Shown one piece after another: positions 16,306-24,406 of a stretch of DNA of 40,588 bases (positions within the stretch are counted from its first letter, which is position 1; every line of letters begins with the position of its first letter). Source of the DNA: Prolixibacteraceae bacterium (lineage in GTDB: Bacteria > Bacteroidota > Bacteroidia > Bacteroidales > Prolixibacteraceae). The stretch is from the NCBI GenBank assembly GCA_009773765.1, contig WTWZ01000015.1:1-40588 (forward strand), given 5' to 3'. Made by a program: the position numbers and the translations under genes. The notes below the pieces were generated by a model. It did not search any database and was not told the DNA's origin. It saw only the letters and a program-made list of their open reading frames with translations.

Positions 16306-16878
16306 TTAAAACAGAAGCATTAAAAAGCGGTATTCTTTCAATTCTTCACGCAGGATTTTAAGTGCGTTGGAGATTTGTGTTTCCACGGTGCGCTTCGAAA
16401 GTTCGAGTTGGGTAGCAATTTCATCGTTCGTTAATCCTTTAAAACGGCTCATCATAAAAATCTCGCGGGTACGTGCAGGGAGTTTTTCCATGGCCTTTGC
16501 AATTTGCTGCTGAAGTTCAGATTCAACAAACAGGTCGGGCTGGAAAAGAAAATCATTCTCAACAAGTTCTTTCAATTTGCCGAGCGTTTTTTCCCTGATT
16601 TGTTCTTTTTTCAGGTAATTGAAAGCGCGGTTCTTTACCGAAACAAACAAGTAGCTTTTCAGTGAGGTTGCCTGGTGGATGTTTTTTCTGGCTGTCCAAA
16701 CGTTTACAAAAAAATCCTGAACAATTTCTTCTGCTTCATCGTGGTCGGAAATAATATGTGTTACAAAGGTCAACAGTCCCGGATAATAAAAACGGAACAA
16801 CAATTCAAAGGCAGTCTGATCTCCGTTGGTGAACCGTTGAATCAGGGTTTCTTCTGTAATCCCGTTTATCACTGTCAT
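16306..16878 (-). CDS. ECF-type RNA polymerase sigma factor (Bacteroidota SusCD-associated class)
   Basis: 190 residues. Region 2 is seen as FYYPGLLTFVTHIISDHDEAEEIVQ with DFFVNVWTARK and SLKSYLFVSVKNRAFNYLKK (-10 recognition; quoted in short parts). Region 4 follows as LPARTREIFMMSRFKGLTNDEIA and the helix-turn-helix LELSKRTVETQISNALK. This is the RpoE/ECF class that partners FecR and STN-containing SusC proteins. It should switch on the SusCD locus when the substrate engages SusC. The start lies 23 bases after the stop of an AAA ATPase gene, so it may also be reached by transcription from that gene. Confidence 0.93.
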   Translation of the reverse strand: MTVINGITEETLIQRFTNGDQTAFELLFRFYYPGLLTFVTHIISDHDEAEEIVQDFFVNVWTARKNIHQATSLKSYLFVSVKNRAFNYLKKEQIREKTLGKLKELVENDFLFQPDLFVESELQQQIAKAMEKLPARTREIFMMSRFKGLTNDEIATQLELSKRTVETQISNALKILREELKEYRFLMLLF

Positions 16879-16901
16879 AAAAGTAAAAGTAGAAAAAACT
16901 T

Positions 16902-18038
16902 TTAATATTCATTTTCGAGCCAGCGCGATAAAAAGACATCATAAACCCGGTATGAAGTTTCTTTTTTCGATGGAAGTTCAAGCAATAATTCTTTCTCCAA
17001 TAATGATTTACTGATACGGCGCGCATTGGCCGGTGTGCCAATTTCATACTGAGAAATGAATTTTTGGGCTGTGAGTTGATTTACCTCCCCCTCTTTTGCT
17101 ATGGCAATAAGGAAATTCCATTGAGCAGTGGTTAATAACTGCCGGTATTGGTAAAAAACGGGTTCGTTCCGTTTTAATAATTCAACACAAGCTACTTTGA
17201 CTGTATCAATAGTAATTTGACTTTCAGCAATATAAAATAAAATGTTACACAAACTTTGTGTATAAAAAGTATGTATTAAACTCCAATCCATTACCATCGT
17301 TAACGCTTCGTCAGTAATTAAAATTTCGGATTCGGAAAATTTATTCCTGATAAATGATGAATATACTTCCCTGTCAATTTTTTCAAGCGACAAATATTGT
17401 GTGCTGGCAAAAAACGGTCGTTTTACGTTGGAAAACAGATTAATCATCATGGCTTTCCTGCTTCCGCAAAAGATGAAACGAATATTCGTCAGCTTTTGGA
17501 TGTAAGTGCGTAAGAGAGCTTCTGTATTTTTTTCGGGATAATCTGAAATCTGCTGAAATTCATCGATGGCAATCACAATCTGTTCACCCTGATTTTCCAG
17601 AAAGTTGAAAAGTCCTTGTAAAGTGTTTTCTTTTTCGTGAGCCGACTGATAATTGATCTGAATTTGAGGCTGGCCGCTTAGTGGGTCGAATCCAATTAAC
17701 GGACGAAACCCTTTGATAAAATCCAAAAACTGATTTCCCACCGGCGTTTTTTCAGGAAATTCGAGCAGGATAGCCTCAGCCAGTAATTTAATGAATTCGC
17801 TTAAATTCCGGGATGAAAATATATCGACATAAATTGATCTTATGTTTCCGTTTTCGCGCAGATGATCAAAAAAACGGAAAACAAGTCCTGTTTTCCCCAT
17901 CCTGCGTGGCGAAATCAAAGTGGTATCTATTCCATTTTTAACGTTGGTAAACAATTGTTCCAGTTCCTTTTCCCTGTCGCAAAAGAGTTCTTTTGATACA
18001 TAGCCTTTCAGCAAAAACGGATTATTTTTCTTTTTCAT
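16902..18038 (-). CDS. Archaeal-type AAA ATPase (ATPase_2 family)
   Basis: 378 residues. The start MKKKNNPFLLKGYVSKELFCDRE gives the usual opening of this family (short form: FCDREKELEQL). Walker A is SPRRMGKT (K49, T50), Walker B is IVIAIDEF (D159, E160), and sensor-1 is FIFCGSR. A winged-helix-like C-terminal part contains the segment LLTTAQWNFLIAIAKEG. These ATPases are common multicopy genes of unknown role in Bacteroidota. Three tandem 14-bp repeats lie directly upstream (18086-18127). The sigma-factor gene follows 23 bases downstream, which may be accidental adjacency or read-through. Confidence 0.88.
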   Translation of the reverse strand: MKKKNNPFLLKGYVSKELFCDREKELEQLFTNVKNGIDTTLISPRRMGKTGLVFRFFDHLRENGNIRSIYVDIFSSRNLSEFIKLLAEAILLEFPEKTPVGNQFLDFIKGFRPLIGFDPLSGQPQIQINYQSAHEKENTLQGLFNFLENQGEQIVIAIDEFQQISDYPEKNTEALLRTYIQKLTNIRFIFCGSRKAMMINLFSNVKRPFFASTQYLSLEKIDREVYSSFIRNKFSESEILITDEALTMVMDWSLIHTFYTQSLCNILFYIAESQITIDTVKVACVELLKRNEPVFYQYRQLLTTAQWNFLIAIAKEGEVNQLTAQKFISQYEIGTPANARRISKSLLEKELLLELPSKKETSYRVYDVFLSRWLENEY

Positions 18039-18075
18039 TTTCGACCTGTTTCTGCAAATATAAATAATTCATACA

Positions 18076-18128
18076 ACACTATCTATAACAGATAATCTAA
18101 AATAGATAATCCAAAACAGATAGTTGTG
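18076..18128. repeat. Three tandem 14-bp repeats upstream of the ATPase gene
   Basis: Copies are TAACAGATAATCTA (18086-18099), AAATAGATAATCCA (18100-18113) and AAACAGATAGTTGT (18114-18127), sharing an AGATA core in phase. On the left, ACTATCT (18078-18084) is the reverse complement of AGATAGT in the last copy. It lies 37-90 bases upstream of the ATPase start and could be its promoter operator. Confidence 0.55.
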
Positions 18129-18166
18129 TATATTTTTTACTATGAAATAGTTACAGGCGTTTATTT

Positions 18167-19306
18167 TTAAATTATTTCTGAATTCCACAGTGCTTTTAGA
18201 AAATGTTCTGCGGGAATTATTTCAACTCCATTCAGCATTCTCGGGTATTTGTCGAACGAAACGACGATAGTTTTTGCCATTGGGAAATCTTCCAGAAACG
18301 CCTTTAATCCTTTCAGATGCCTTGATTTAACTTCGTCGGTTGATTTTATTTCGATGGCAATTCTTCCCTCGCCAATTATCGCATCTACCTCATATCCCGA
18401 ATTTGTTCTCCAATAGGTAAGTTTTTCAGTTGATTGAGAATAACTTAGATAAGCAATAATTTCCTGAATAATAAAATGTTCAAATGAATGTCCGAAAACT
18501 TCTGTTCCCGGCAATAAGTTTTTGCGGTTCAATAAATAATTCGCAATACCAACATCGAAAAGATAGAATTTAGGTGTTTGGATTGCACGCCGTTTCAATG
18601 TTGAAGTAAAGCCCGGAATAAGATAGCCAATCAAAGTATCGTTCAGGATTTCGAAATAATCCTTCACAGTCCTGTAATCAATTCCGCAATCCTGTGCAAT
18701 GTTTTTATAAACAATCATTTCGCCATTGCTAATTGCTGCAATCTCCAAAAAGCGCGAAAACGATTTTAACTTTCTCGATAAGGCTTCTTCCCTTATTTCT
18801 TCATTCAGATAAACTCCGATATAAGCCCGAAACCGTTCCCATGGATTATTAACCATATAATGCCTGGGTAACATTCCGTTATTGACAGCCTTAATTAAAT
18901 CGAAGTCCGGAATTTCCGCGCTCACAAGAGGGAAAAGTGTTTTTTTCAAAGCCCTTCCTCCCAGCAAATTAGCTCCGCTTCTGATTAACTTCCGGGGACT
19001 TGAACCACTCAGTATAAACCTTATTTTTTTTCGGTAAATCAGCGAATGCACCTCATCCAGCAACTGAGGCACTTTCTGAATCTCATCAATAATGACCAGA
19101 TCGCCTTCTTTCATTGATGCAAGTTCTTCGCTCAGCAACGAAGGCTGCCTCAGAAGCCTTTCAAATTCTTTTGCCTGTAACAAATCATAGTATCTTGCCT
19201 GCGGGAACAGTTGCTCAAGTAAGGTTGTTTTTCCTACCTGACGCGCTCCCCACAAAAAAACACTGTCATTGTTCTCATCTTCAAGTGATAATCTCCTTAA
19301 ATACAT
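18167..19306 (-). CDS. AAA_14/DUF4143 ATPase
   Basis: 379 residues. Walker A is GARQVGKTT (K26, T27) and Walker B is DLVIIDEIQ (D74, E75). LSGSSPRKL supplies sensor-1 and GGRALKKTLFPL the family arginine region. The C-terminal DUF4143 domain carries YWRTNSGYEVDAIIG and RIAIEIKS, a degenerate restriction-endonuclease-like core (D-x-n-E-x-K). It is a widespread Bacteroidota family of unknown role, often present in several diverged copies. An array of palindromic ACTACAT half-sites precedes the start, suggesting autoregulation. It is not homologous to the neighbouring ATPase beyond the P-loop core. Confidence 0.92.
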   Translation of the reverse strand: MYLRRLSLEDENNDSVFLWGARQVGKTTLLEQLFPQARYYDLLQAKEFERLLRQPSLLSEELASMKEGDLVIIDEIQKVPQLLDEVHSLIYRKKIRFILSGSSPRKLIRSGANLLGGRALKKTLFPLVSAEIPDFDLIKAVNNGMLPRHYMVNNPWERFRAYIGVYLNEEIREEALSRKLKSFSRFLEIAAISNGEMIVYKNIAQDCGIDYRTVKDYFEILNDTLIGYLIPGFTSTLKRRAIQTPKFYLFDVGIANYLLNRKNLLPGTEVFGHSFEHFIIQEIIAYLSYSQSTEKLTYWRTNSGYEVDAIIGEGRIAIEIKSTDEVKSRHLKGLKAFLEDFPMAKTIVVSFDKYPRMLNGVEIIPAEHFLKALWNSEII

Positions 19307-19324
19307 ACATATTATTGTTGAATT

Positions 19325-19374
19325 ATCCTGATTTAGCTACATGCCAATGTAGTTTTAGCAGGATATAACTACAT
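19325..19374. promoter_or_regulatory. Palindromic operator-like array upstream of the DUF4143 ATPase
   Basis: Two 18-base arms (19325-19342 and 19347-19364) around a 4-base centre match at 14 of 18 positions, with perfect outer (ATCCTG/CAGGAT) and inner (CTACAT/ATGTAG) blocks. A third half-site AACTACAT (19367-19374) is the exact reverse complement of ATGTAGTT (19347-19354). The array starts 19 bases upstream of the ATPase ATG. Confidence 0.55.
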
Positions 19375-19420
19375 TTCGTGTTGCAAATATATTGTTTTTT
19401 ACAAAATAAGAGAAATCATT

Positions 19421-21064
19421 TTAATACCTCGCCACCAGTGGCATCCTCCGGCCAAAACCAAAAGATTTAGAACTGATTCGTAAAATGGGAGCTGCCTGAA
19501 AACGTTTGTATTCGTTCATGTTTACCATGCGGATTACACGGTTGACCACCGATTCGTCGAAACCCAGTTCCACAATTTCTTTTGGCGACATGTTTAACTC
19601 GATGTAACCAAAAAGCATCCGGTCCAAATCGTGGTACTCGGGCAGCGAATCGGAGTCTTTTTGGTCGGGGCGTAATTCGGCAGAAGGTGGTTTTGTTATT
19701 GTATTTTGAGGAATGATTTCGTTTTCTCGATTTATAAAATGTGCAAGTTTGAAAATATCCATTTTATACACATCACCCAGCACGGCCAACCCGCCGTTCA
19801 TGTCGCCGTACAAGGTTCCGTAACCCACAGCGCACTCGCTTTTATTTGTAGTATTGAGTAAAATATGGCCAAATTTGTTCGAAATCGCCATTAAATAAAT
19901 TCCACGGGCACGGGCCTGGATGTTTTCTTCTGTAATATCAGAATTGGTTCCGGCAAAAAGTGAAACCAATCCTATTTCAAATGCATCCACTGCCGATTGT
20001 ATGTTTACAATATCAAACTGAACACCGAGGTTTTCAGCTAACTGGCGGGCATCGTCAACACTGTGGTCCGATGAATATTTCGAGGGCATCAGCAACACAC
20101 GAATATTTTCGGCGCCCAGCGCACGAACCGCCAAAACCAAGGTCAAAGCAGAGTCGATTCCACCTGAAAGTCCAAGTGTCGCCTTTTGAAAACCCATTTT
20201 GCTGAAATAGTCGCGGATTCCCAAAACCAGCGCATTGTGAATTTTTTCAATGGTATCTGCTTTGGGCTGAAGTTGTTTTTCGCCAAAATTCCCGGTGTCA
20301 ACCACCATAAAATCTTCTTCGAAATATTTCAGTTCCATTACAATTTCGCCTGTTTCGTCAATTGCAACCGAGCCGCCATCGAAAATCAATTCGGTTTGGG
20401 CGCCCACTTGGTTAATGTACAAAATAGGCACTTTGTATTTTTTTGCTTTGTTAATCAACACATTTTTGCGCCACTCCTCCTGGTTGTACGAAAATGGCGA
20501 TGCCGAAATATTCACCACAAAACAGGGGTTCAACTTCGCCAGTTCTCCCATGGGAGAAACCTGGTAGAGTTTGTCTTTGCCAAATTCGTTGGCCGTTGGC
20601 AGTTCATCCCACAAATCTTCGCAAATGGTTACAGCTATCTTTTCACCTTTAAATACAACTATTTCAAACTCGCGGTTGGGTTCAAAATGACGGTATTCAT
20701 CAAAAATATCGTAAGTGGGAAGCAAAGTTTTATTTTGAATGTGCTGTATTTTTCCATTGCTTAAAAAGAAAGCGGAATTGTACAATTGTTTCCCACGTTC
20801 ATTTTCGTTAATTCGCGGAGCACCAATAATTGCGGCTATTCCAATGCAATGTTCTGCAATTTTTGCTACTGTATTTTCGGCTTTCTGAATAAATTCCTTT
20901 TTCTCAAGCAAATCGTGCGGATAGTAACCGGTCACCGACAATTCTGAAAAAACCACCAAATCGGCCCCCTCATTTTTTGCTTTATCAATGTGAGCGATAA
21001 TTTTTGCCGAATTTCCCTCGAAATCGCCAATGGTATAATTTAACTGGGCCAAAGCAACTTTCAT
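19421..21064 (-). CDS. nadE: Glutamine-dependent NAD+ synthetase
   Basis: 547 residues in two domains. The N-terminal nitrilase-type glutaminase is at 1-245, with the catalytic Glu in VVFSELSVTGYYPHDLL, the Lys in NKTLLPTYDIFDEYRHF and the nucleophile Cys in VTICEDLWDEL. The C-terminal synthetase at about 265-547 has the PP-loop LGLSGGIDSALT, then YGTLYGDMNGG and KPPSAELRPDQKDSD. It amidates nicotinic-acid adenine dinucleotide with glutamine-derived ammonia and ATP, the last step of NAD synthesis, in the cytosol. Divergently placed next to gldB, a pairing seen in other Bacteroidota. The product is complete, with no missing catalytic motif. Confidence 0.96.
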   Translation of the reverse strand: MKVALAQLNYTIGDFEGNSAKIIAHIDKAKNEGADLVVFSELSVTGYYPHDLLEKKEFIQKAENTVAKIAEHCIGIAAIIGAPRINENERGKQLYNSAFFLSNGKIQHIQNKTLLPTYDIFDEYRHFEPNREFEIVVFKGEKIAVTICEDLWDELPTANEFGKDKLYQVSPMGELAKLNPCFVVNISASPFSYNQEEWRKNVLINKAKKYKVPILYINQVGAQTELIFDGGSVAIDETGEIVMELKYFEEDFMVVDTGNFGEKQLQPKADTIEKIHNALVLGIRDYFSKMGFQKATLGLSGGIDSALTLVLAVRALGAENIRVLLMPSKYSSDHSVDDARQLAENLGVQFDIVNIQSAVDAFEIGLVSLFAGTNSDITEENIQARARGIYLMAISNKFGHILLNTTNKSECAVGYGTLYGDMNGGLAVLGDVYKMDIFKLAHFINRENEIIPQNTITKPPSAELRPDQKDSDSLPEYHDLDRMLFGYIELNMSPKEIVELGFDESVVNRVIRMVNMNEYKRFQAAPILRISSKSFGFGRRMPLVARY

Positions 21065-21070
21065 AACCTG

Positions 21071-21124
21071 AGTTTAAAGTTTAATGTTCAATGTTTAAAG
21101 ACTTTGAACCTTCAACTTTAAACT
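21071..21124. repeat. Inverted and direct TTTAAAGTT-type repeats in the nadE-gldB divergent spacer
   Basis: AGTTTAAAGTT (21071-21081) and AACTTTAAACT (21114-21124) are perfect 11-bp inverted repeats. Between them are further variants (GTTTAAAGACTTTGAA). The array lies between two divergent starts, so it could hold control sites for both, or be a low-complexity intergenic repeat as seen elsewhere in Bacteroidota. Confidence 0.4.
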
Positions 21125-21215
21125 TTGAACTTTTTCGTGATTGCAAATCTCCAATTTTTACTTCACTTTCGCAATATTATTTTTATTTATCCGTATAGAA
21201 TAAAAATTCATATAA

Positions 21216-22232
21216 ATGAAACTGGTTCAACAAGTGATTTTTGCTGCTCTTATTCTTTTATCACTTTTTTCATGCAAGCGAAATCCTTTAAAAGTGGATA
21301 TTTCTGAAATTAAAACTGAAACCGAAGTGGTTCGGTTCGATCAGGAATTATTTGATATCCAAAGTAATGACACCTTAAATTCGCTAACTGAATTGAGCTA
21401 CAAATACCCCGAATTCTTTGACCTTTTTACTTACAAAGTGATTCAGATTGGAGGAATTGGCGACTCGCTTTTTCTTGATGGAATGAAGTTGTTTTTGACA
21501 GACACGATGATTTTAAATGTGAAAAAACTCGTTGATACCGAATTTTCCAACTTCGAAAAAACGGAAAAGCAGTTGAAAAAAGCGTTCAAATATTTTCAGT
21601 ACCATTTCCCCGATAAAAAACTGCCAACGGTTTTCACCTGTATTTCAGGTTTTAACCAGTCAGTTTTTACAGCCGAAAATCTTATCGGAATCAGTCTCGA
21701 CAAATATTTGGGCCGCGACTGTAAATATTACCGGCAGCTCAATTCAACCCCGGCATACAGGGTCCAAAACATGCACAGGGACAAAATTGCGCCGGATGTT
21801 GCTTACGCCTGGGGCATTACCGAATTTGAGCATACCAATAAAGCAACAACATTACTCGACAATATGGTCCATCATGGCAAACTGATGTATTTTGTTGATG
21901 CAATGCTGCCCGAAATGCATGATTCCCTGAAAATCGGATATACAAAACTTCAGCTTGACTGGTGCAAAAAAAACGAACCGGAAATGTGGTCGTACCTTAT
22001 TGAACACAAATTGTTATACTCAAACAAACGGATGGACATAATACGCTACATCAATGCAAGCCCTGCTACCAGCGGGTTTCCACTCGAATCGCCCGGAAGG
22101 ACAGGTGTTTGGATTGGCTGGCAGATTGTGAGGGAATACATGAAAAAATACCCCGAAACAACTTTGTCAGATTTAATGAAAAATACTGATTATCAAAATA
22201 TACTGAACGGCTCAAAATACTTTCCGGAATAG
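21216..22232 (+). CDS. gldB: Gliding-motility lipoprotein GldB
   Basis: 338 residues with a lipoprotein signal (MKLVQQVIFAALILLSLFSC, lipidated Cys in LFSC). The body has the GldB patterns VVRFDQELFDI, FISGFN-like CISGFNQSVFT, IGISLDKYLGRDCKYY and SPGRTGVWIGWQIVREYM. In Flavobacterium GldB is needed for gliding and is linked to type IX secretion; homologues also occur in non-gliding Bacteroidota. No HExxH metal site is visible. A gldC gene, which commonly follows gldB, is absent here. It is divergent from nadE with about 150 bases between the starts. Confidence 0.85.
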   Translation: MKLVQQVIFAALILLSLFSCKRNPLKVDISEIKTETEVVRFDQELFDIQSNDTLNSLTELSYKYPEFFDLFTYKVIQIGGIGDSLFLDGMKLFLTDTMILNVKKLVDTEFSNFEKTEKQLKKAFKYFQYHFPDKKLPTVFTCISGFNQSVFTAENLIGISLDKYLGRDCKYYRQLNSTPAYRVQNMHRDKIAPDVAYAWGITEFEHTNKATTLLDNMVHHGKLMYFVDAMLPEMHDSLKIGYTKLQLDWCKKNEPEMWSYLIEHKLLYSNKRMDIIRYINASPATSGFPLESPGRTGVWIGWQIVREYMKKYPETTLSDLMKNTDYQNILNGSKYFPE

Positions 22233-22250
22233 AAAATCGCTTTAATTAAT

Positions 22251-22270
22251 ATTTCGCATACTGGCGAAAT
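22251..22270. terminator. Short hairpin after gldB
   Basis: ATTTCGC (22251-22257) and GCGAAAT (22264-22270) form a 7-bp stem with a 6-base loop 18 bases after the gldB stop. There is no immediate U-run, so termination is only a possibility. Confidence 0.35.
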
Positions 22271-22355
22271 GGTCGATTTAATCGCTGAGAATGTAACTTT
22301 TTCTTAATAAAAATACCTATTATTGTGGCTTTAAAAAAATAAGCCATAAACCAAT

Positions 22356-23132
22356 TTGAACATTATAAACCATATTGTTTCCAAATTTACTCCGGTTTCG
22401 CTTGAAGAGATTGAAGAAGTAAAATTAATGAGCCGTATTGACCGGAAATACTGGTTTCACATATCGAAACTTGAGCAAATTCTGGAACAAACCCTTGCTG
22501 AATACGATATTCTTGAGATTGACGGGCAGAGATTAATGGAGTATAAAACCACTTATTTTGACACCACGGACAATTCGATGTACCTGAAACATCACAACCG
22601 CAAAATGAACCGGCACAAAATACGGAGGCGCAAATACATTTCAACAGATACCAGTTTTCTGGAAATTAAATTTAAAACCAACAAAAAAATAACCATTAAA
22701 AACCGCATTGAAGCGCCTTACGGGGAAACAGGATTTTTAGCTTCGGAAATGAATTTTATACAAAACGAAACTATTTACAATGATCAAAAACTTGTGCCGG
22801 CGCTAAATAATTATTTTAAGAGAATAACATTAATACACAAAGACAAGCTCGACCGCTGCACCATCGATATTTCTCCCGTTTTCAGTAACTATAATAAAAA
22901 GATAGAAATTTCAAATCTCGGTATTTTTGAGTTAAAAAGGGGGCGATGTTTAAAATCATCGACAATTGTTGCCATTTTGCGGCGCCTGGACATAAGGCAA
23001 CGCGGAATGTCAAAATATTGCACCGGCAGGGCTTTGCTTGAACCTGGCATTAAACGAAATGCCTTTAACCCTAGGCTCCGGTTTTTGAAAAAAGAAATTT
23101 TAAACCAGAAAAAAACAACTATTATTATATGA
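22356..23132 (+). CDS. VTC-domain (polyphosphate polymerase-like) protein
   Basis: 258 residues from a TTG start at 22356. The start is chosen because the conserved opening FTPVSLEEIEEVKLMSRIDRKYWF begins upstream of the first ATG (at 22428), and the frame closes at a stop before 22356. VTC features are MSRIDRKYWF, YKTTYFDTTDNSMY, KIRRRKY, SFLEIKFKTNK and the closing SKYCTGRALL, which form the basic triphosphate-tunnel-type active site. In yeast VTC4 this domain makes polyphosphate; bacterial copies are mostly uncharacterised. It overlaps the DUF4956 gene by 4 bases (ATGA), a strongly conserved partnership. Confidence 0.82.
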   Translation: MNIINHIVSKFTPVSLEEIEEVKLMSRIDRKYWFHISKLEQILEQTLAEYDILEIDGQRLMEYKTTYFDTTDNSMYLKHHNRKMNRHKIRRRKYISTDTSFLEIKFKTNKKITIKNRIEAPYGETGFLASEMNFIQNETIYNDQKLVPALNNYFKRITLIHKDKLDRCTIDISPVFSNYNKKIEISNLGIFELKRGRCLKSSTIVAILRRLDIRQRGMSKYCTGRALLEPGIKRNAFNPRLRFLKKEILNQKKTTIII

Positions 23133-23752
23133 TATCTGACATTCAAATACCAATGGAAAACTTCTGGACACTGGCCATTCGGTTTGGTTTTAACCTGATC
23201 GCCACATTTTTTGTTGTGGTTATGTTGTATGCCCGAAACAGCAAGCGAAAAGAATTCTATTTCAGCTACTTCGCCATAAGCGTTGCGGTTTTTATGCTTG
23301 TTTTTTTGCTGCAGGACGTAACGCTTGAATTGGGTTTTGCCCTTGGCCTTTTTGCCATTTTTGGCATTATCCGTTACCGCACCGATGCCATTCCGATCAA
23401 GGAAATGACTTACCTTTTTGTAATAATTGCAGTTTCAGTTATCAACGCGCTTTCGAAAGATTTCCTTGGTTACCTGGAGTTGACCCTGGTTAATATTCTT
23501 TTGGTGGGAGCGCTTTGGATTCTGGAACATATTCTTATGCTCAGGCAGGAGGATTCACTGCAAATTATCTACGAAAACATTGAAAATATTCACGAAGACA
23601 GGGAGAATGAACTGATTTCCGATTTGGAAAAACGCACAGGCATTAAAATAAGACGGTACAGAATAGATAAAGTGGACTTCTTAAGAGATGTGGCACGAAT
23701 TACCATCTGGTTTTATGTGAACGGATCCAGCAAAGCTAAAACCACAAAATGA
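23129..23752 (+). CDS. DUF4956 membrane protein
   Basis: 207 residues. About four transmembrane segments span residues 14-36, 44-66, 68-87 and 90-135 (LIATFFVVVMLYA, FAISVAVFMLVFLL, LGFALGLFAIFGIIRYRT, ILLVGALWILEHIL). A charged cytoplasmic tail of about 70 residues follows. GLFAIFGIIRYRTDAIPIKEMTYLF holds the family signature (short form GIIRYRTDAIPIKEMTYLF). DUF4956 proteins are nearly always next to VTC-domain genes and probably form a membrane complex with them for polyphosphate synthesis or export. It overlaps its neighbours at both ends by 4 bases, so translation is coupled. Confidence 0.87.
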   Translation: MISDIQIPMENFWTLAIRFGFNLIATFFVVVMLYARNSKRKEFYFSYFAISVAVFMLVFLLQDVTLELGFALGLFAIFGIIRYRTDAIPIKEMTYLFVIIAVSVINALSKDFLGYLELTLVNILLVGALWILEHILMLRQEDSLQIIYENIENIHEDRENELISDLEKRTGIKIRRYRIDKVDFLRDVARITIWFYVNGSSKAKTTK

Positions 23753-24387
23753 AAAGATTATTTGGAATAATTCTCCTATGTTTTGCGCCGGTGTTGTTGG
23801 TGCAAGCCAAAACCGAAAAATTCGGTACCTGGATAGAACTTACTTTTACCAAAAAATTTCTGAAAGATTTCGAATTCAGCATTATTCCTGAAATCAGGCT
23901 GCAAGACGATTTTACAGTTGACGAGTACATTTTCGAAGGCAAACTTGGTTACGATCCATTCAAATTTCTGGGTTTTGCGGCAGCGTACAGACATAACACC
24001 AATGTTAAAAAAAATGAGGATGAAATATCTCACAGTGCTGTTTTCGATGTAACCGGAAAAACTGATTTCGGAAGATTCAGCGGTTCGCTGCGTGCGCGTT
24101 TTACCAACGATACCGACAGCGGCGATGTTCCGTGGGAAAGTTTTTACTTCAGGCCCCGCGCCAAACTTGCGTACAACATAAAAGGAATGAAAATTGAACC
24201 CTATATTAATTTCGAAGTTTTTCACAGTTTCAGGGAAAAGGAGTATTACAAAGGTCGCTTTGATATTGGGGTTAGCCGTAAATTCAGCAAAAAACACGAA
24301 ATCGGATTGTATTACAGGTTAAACGATTATTTTTCCGATCGCAATTCAATTCATATTCTTGGTATTAATTACGGGTTTAAGTTCTAA
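23749..24387 (+). CDS. DUF2490 outer-membrane beta-barrel protein
   Basis: 212 residues. A signal peptide MKRLFGIILLCFAPVLLVQA is followed by alternating hydrophobic strands. The DUF2490 pattern is FGTWIELTFTKKFLKDFEFS, FYFRPRAKLAYNIK and a C-terminal ILGINYGFKF with terminal Phe. It is predicted to be a small outer-membrane barrel. It forms the third gene of the VTC/DUF4956 operon through a 4-base overlap, suggesting an envelope site for that system. Confidence 0.82.
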   Translation: MKRLFGIILLCFAPVLLVQAKTEKFGTWIELTFTKKFLKDFEFSIIPEIRLQDDFTVDEYIFEGKLGYDPFKFLGFAAAYRHNTNVKKNEDEISHSAVFDVTGKTDFGRFSGSLRARFTNDTDSGDVPWESFYFRPRAKLAYNIKGMKIEPYINFEVFHSFREKEYYKGRFDIGVSRKFSKKHEIGLYYRLNDYFSDRNSIHILGINYGFKF

Positions 24388-24406
24388 GTAATTCAATCCA
24401 AATTCT

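Noticed and set aside
18076-18128. Repeats as a CRISPR array
   Set aside because: The 14-bp units are directly adjacent with no unique spacers, and no cas genes are in the window.
16902-19306. Possible toxin-antitoxin or defence pair formed by the two ATPases
   Set aside because: The two ATPases are separate, non-overlapping, each with its own upstream array, and neither carries a recognised effector domain beyond the degenerate DUF4143 C-terminus.
20186-20764. Plus-strand frame of 192 codons within nadE
   Set aside because: Antisense to the well-conserved NAD synthetase. The composition (Phe, His, Asn-rich) is typical of a shadow frame.
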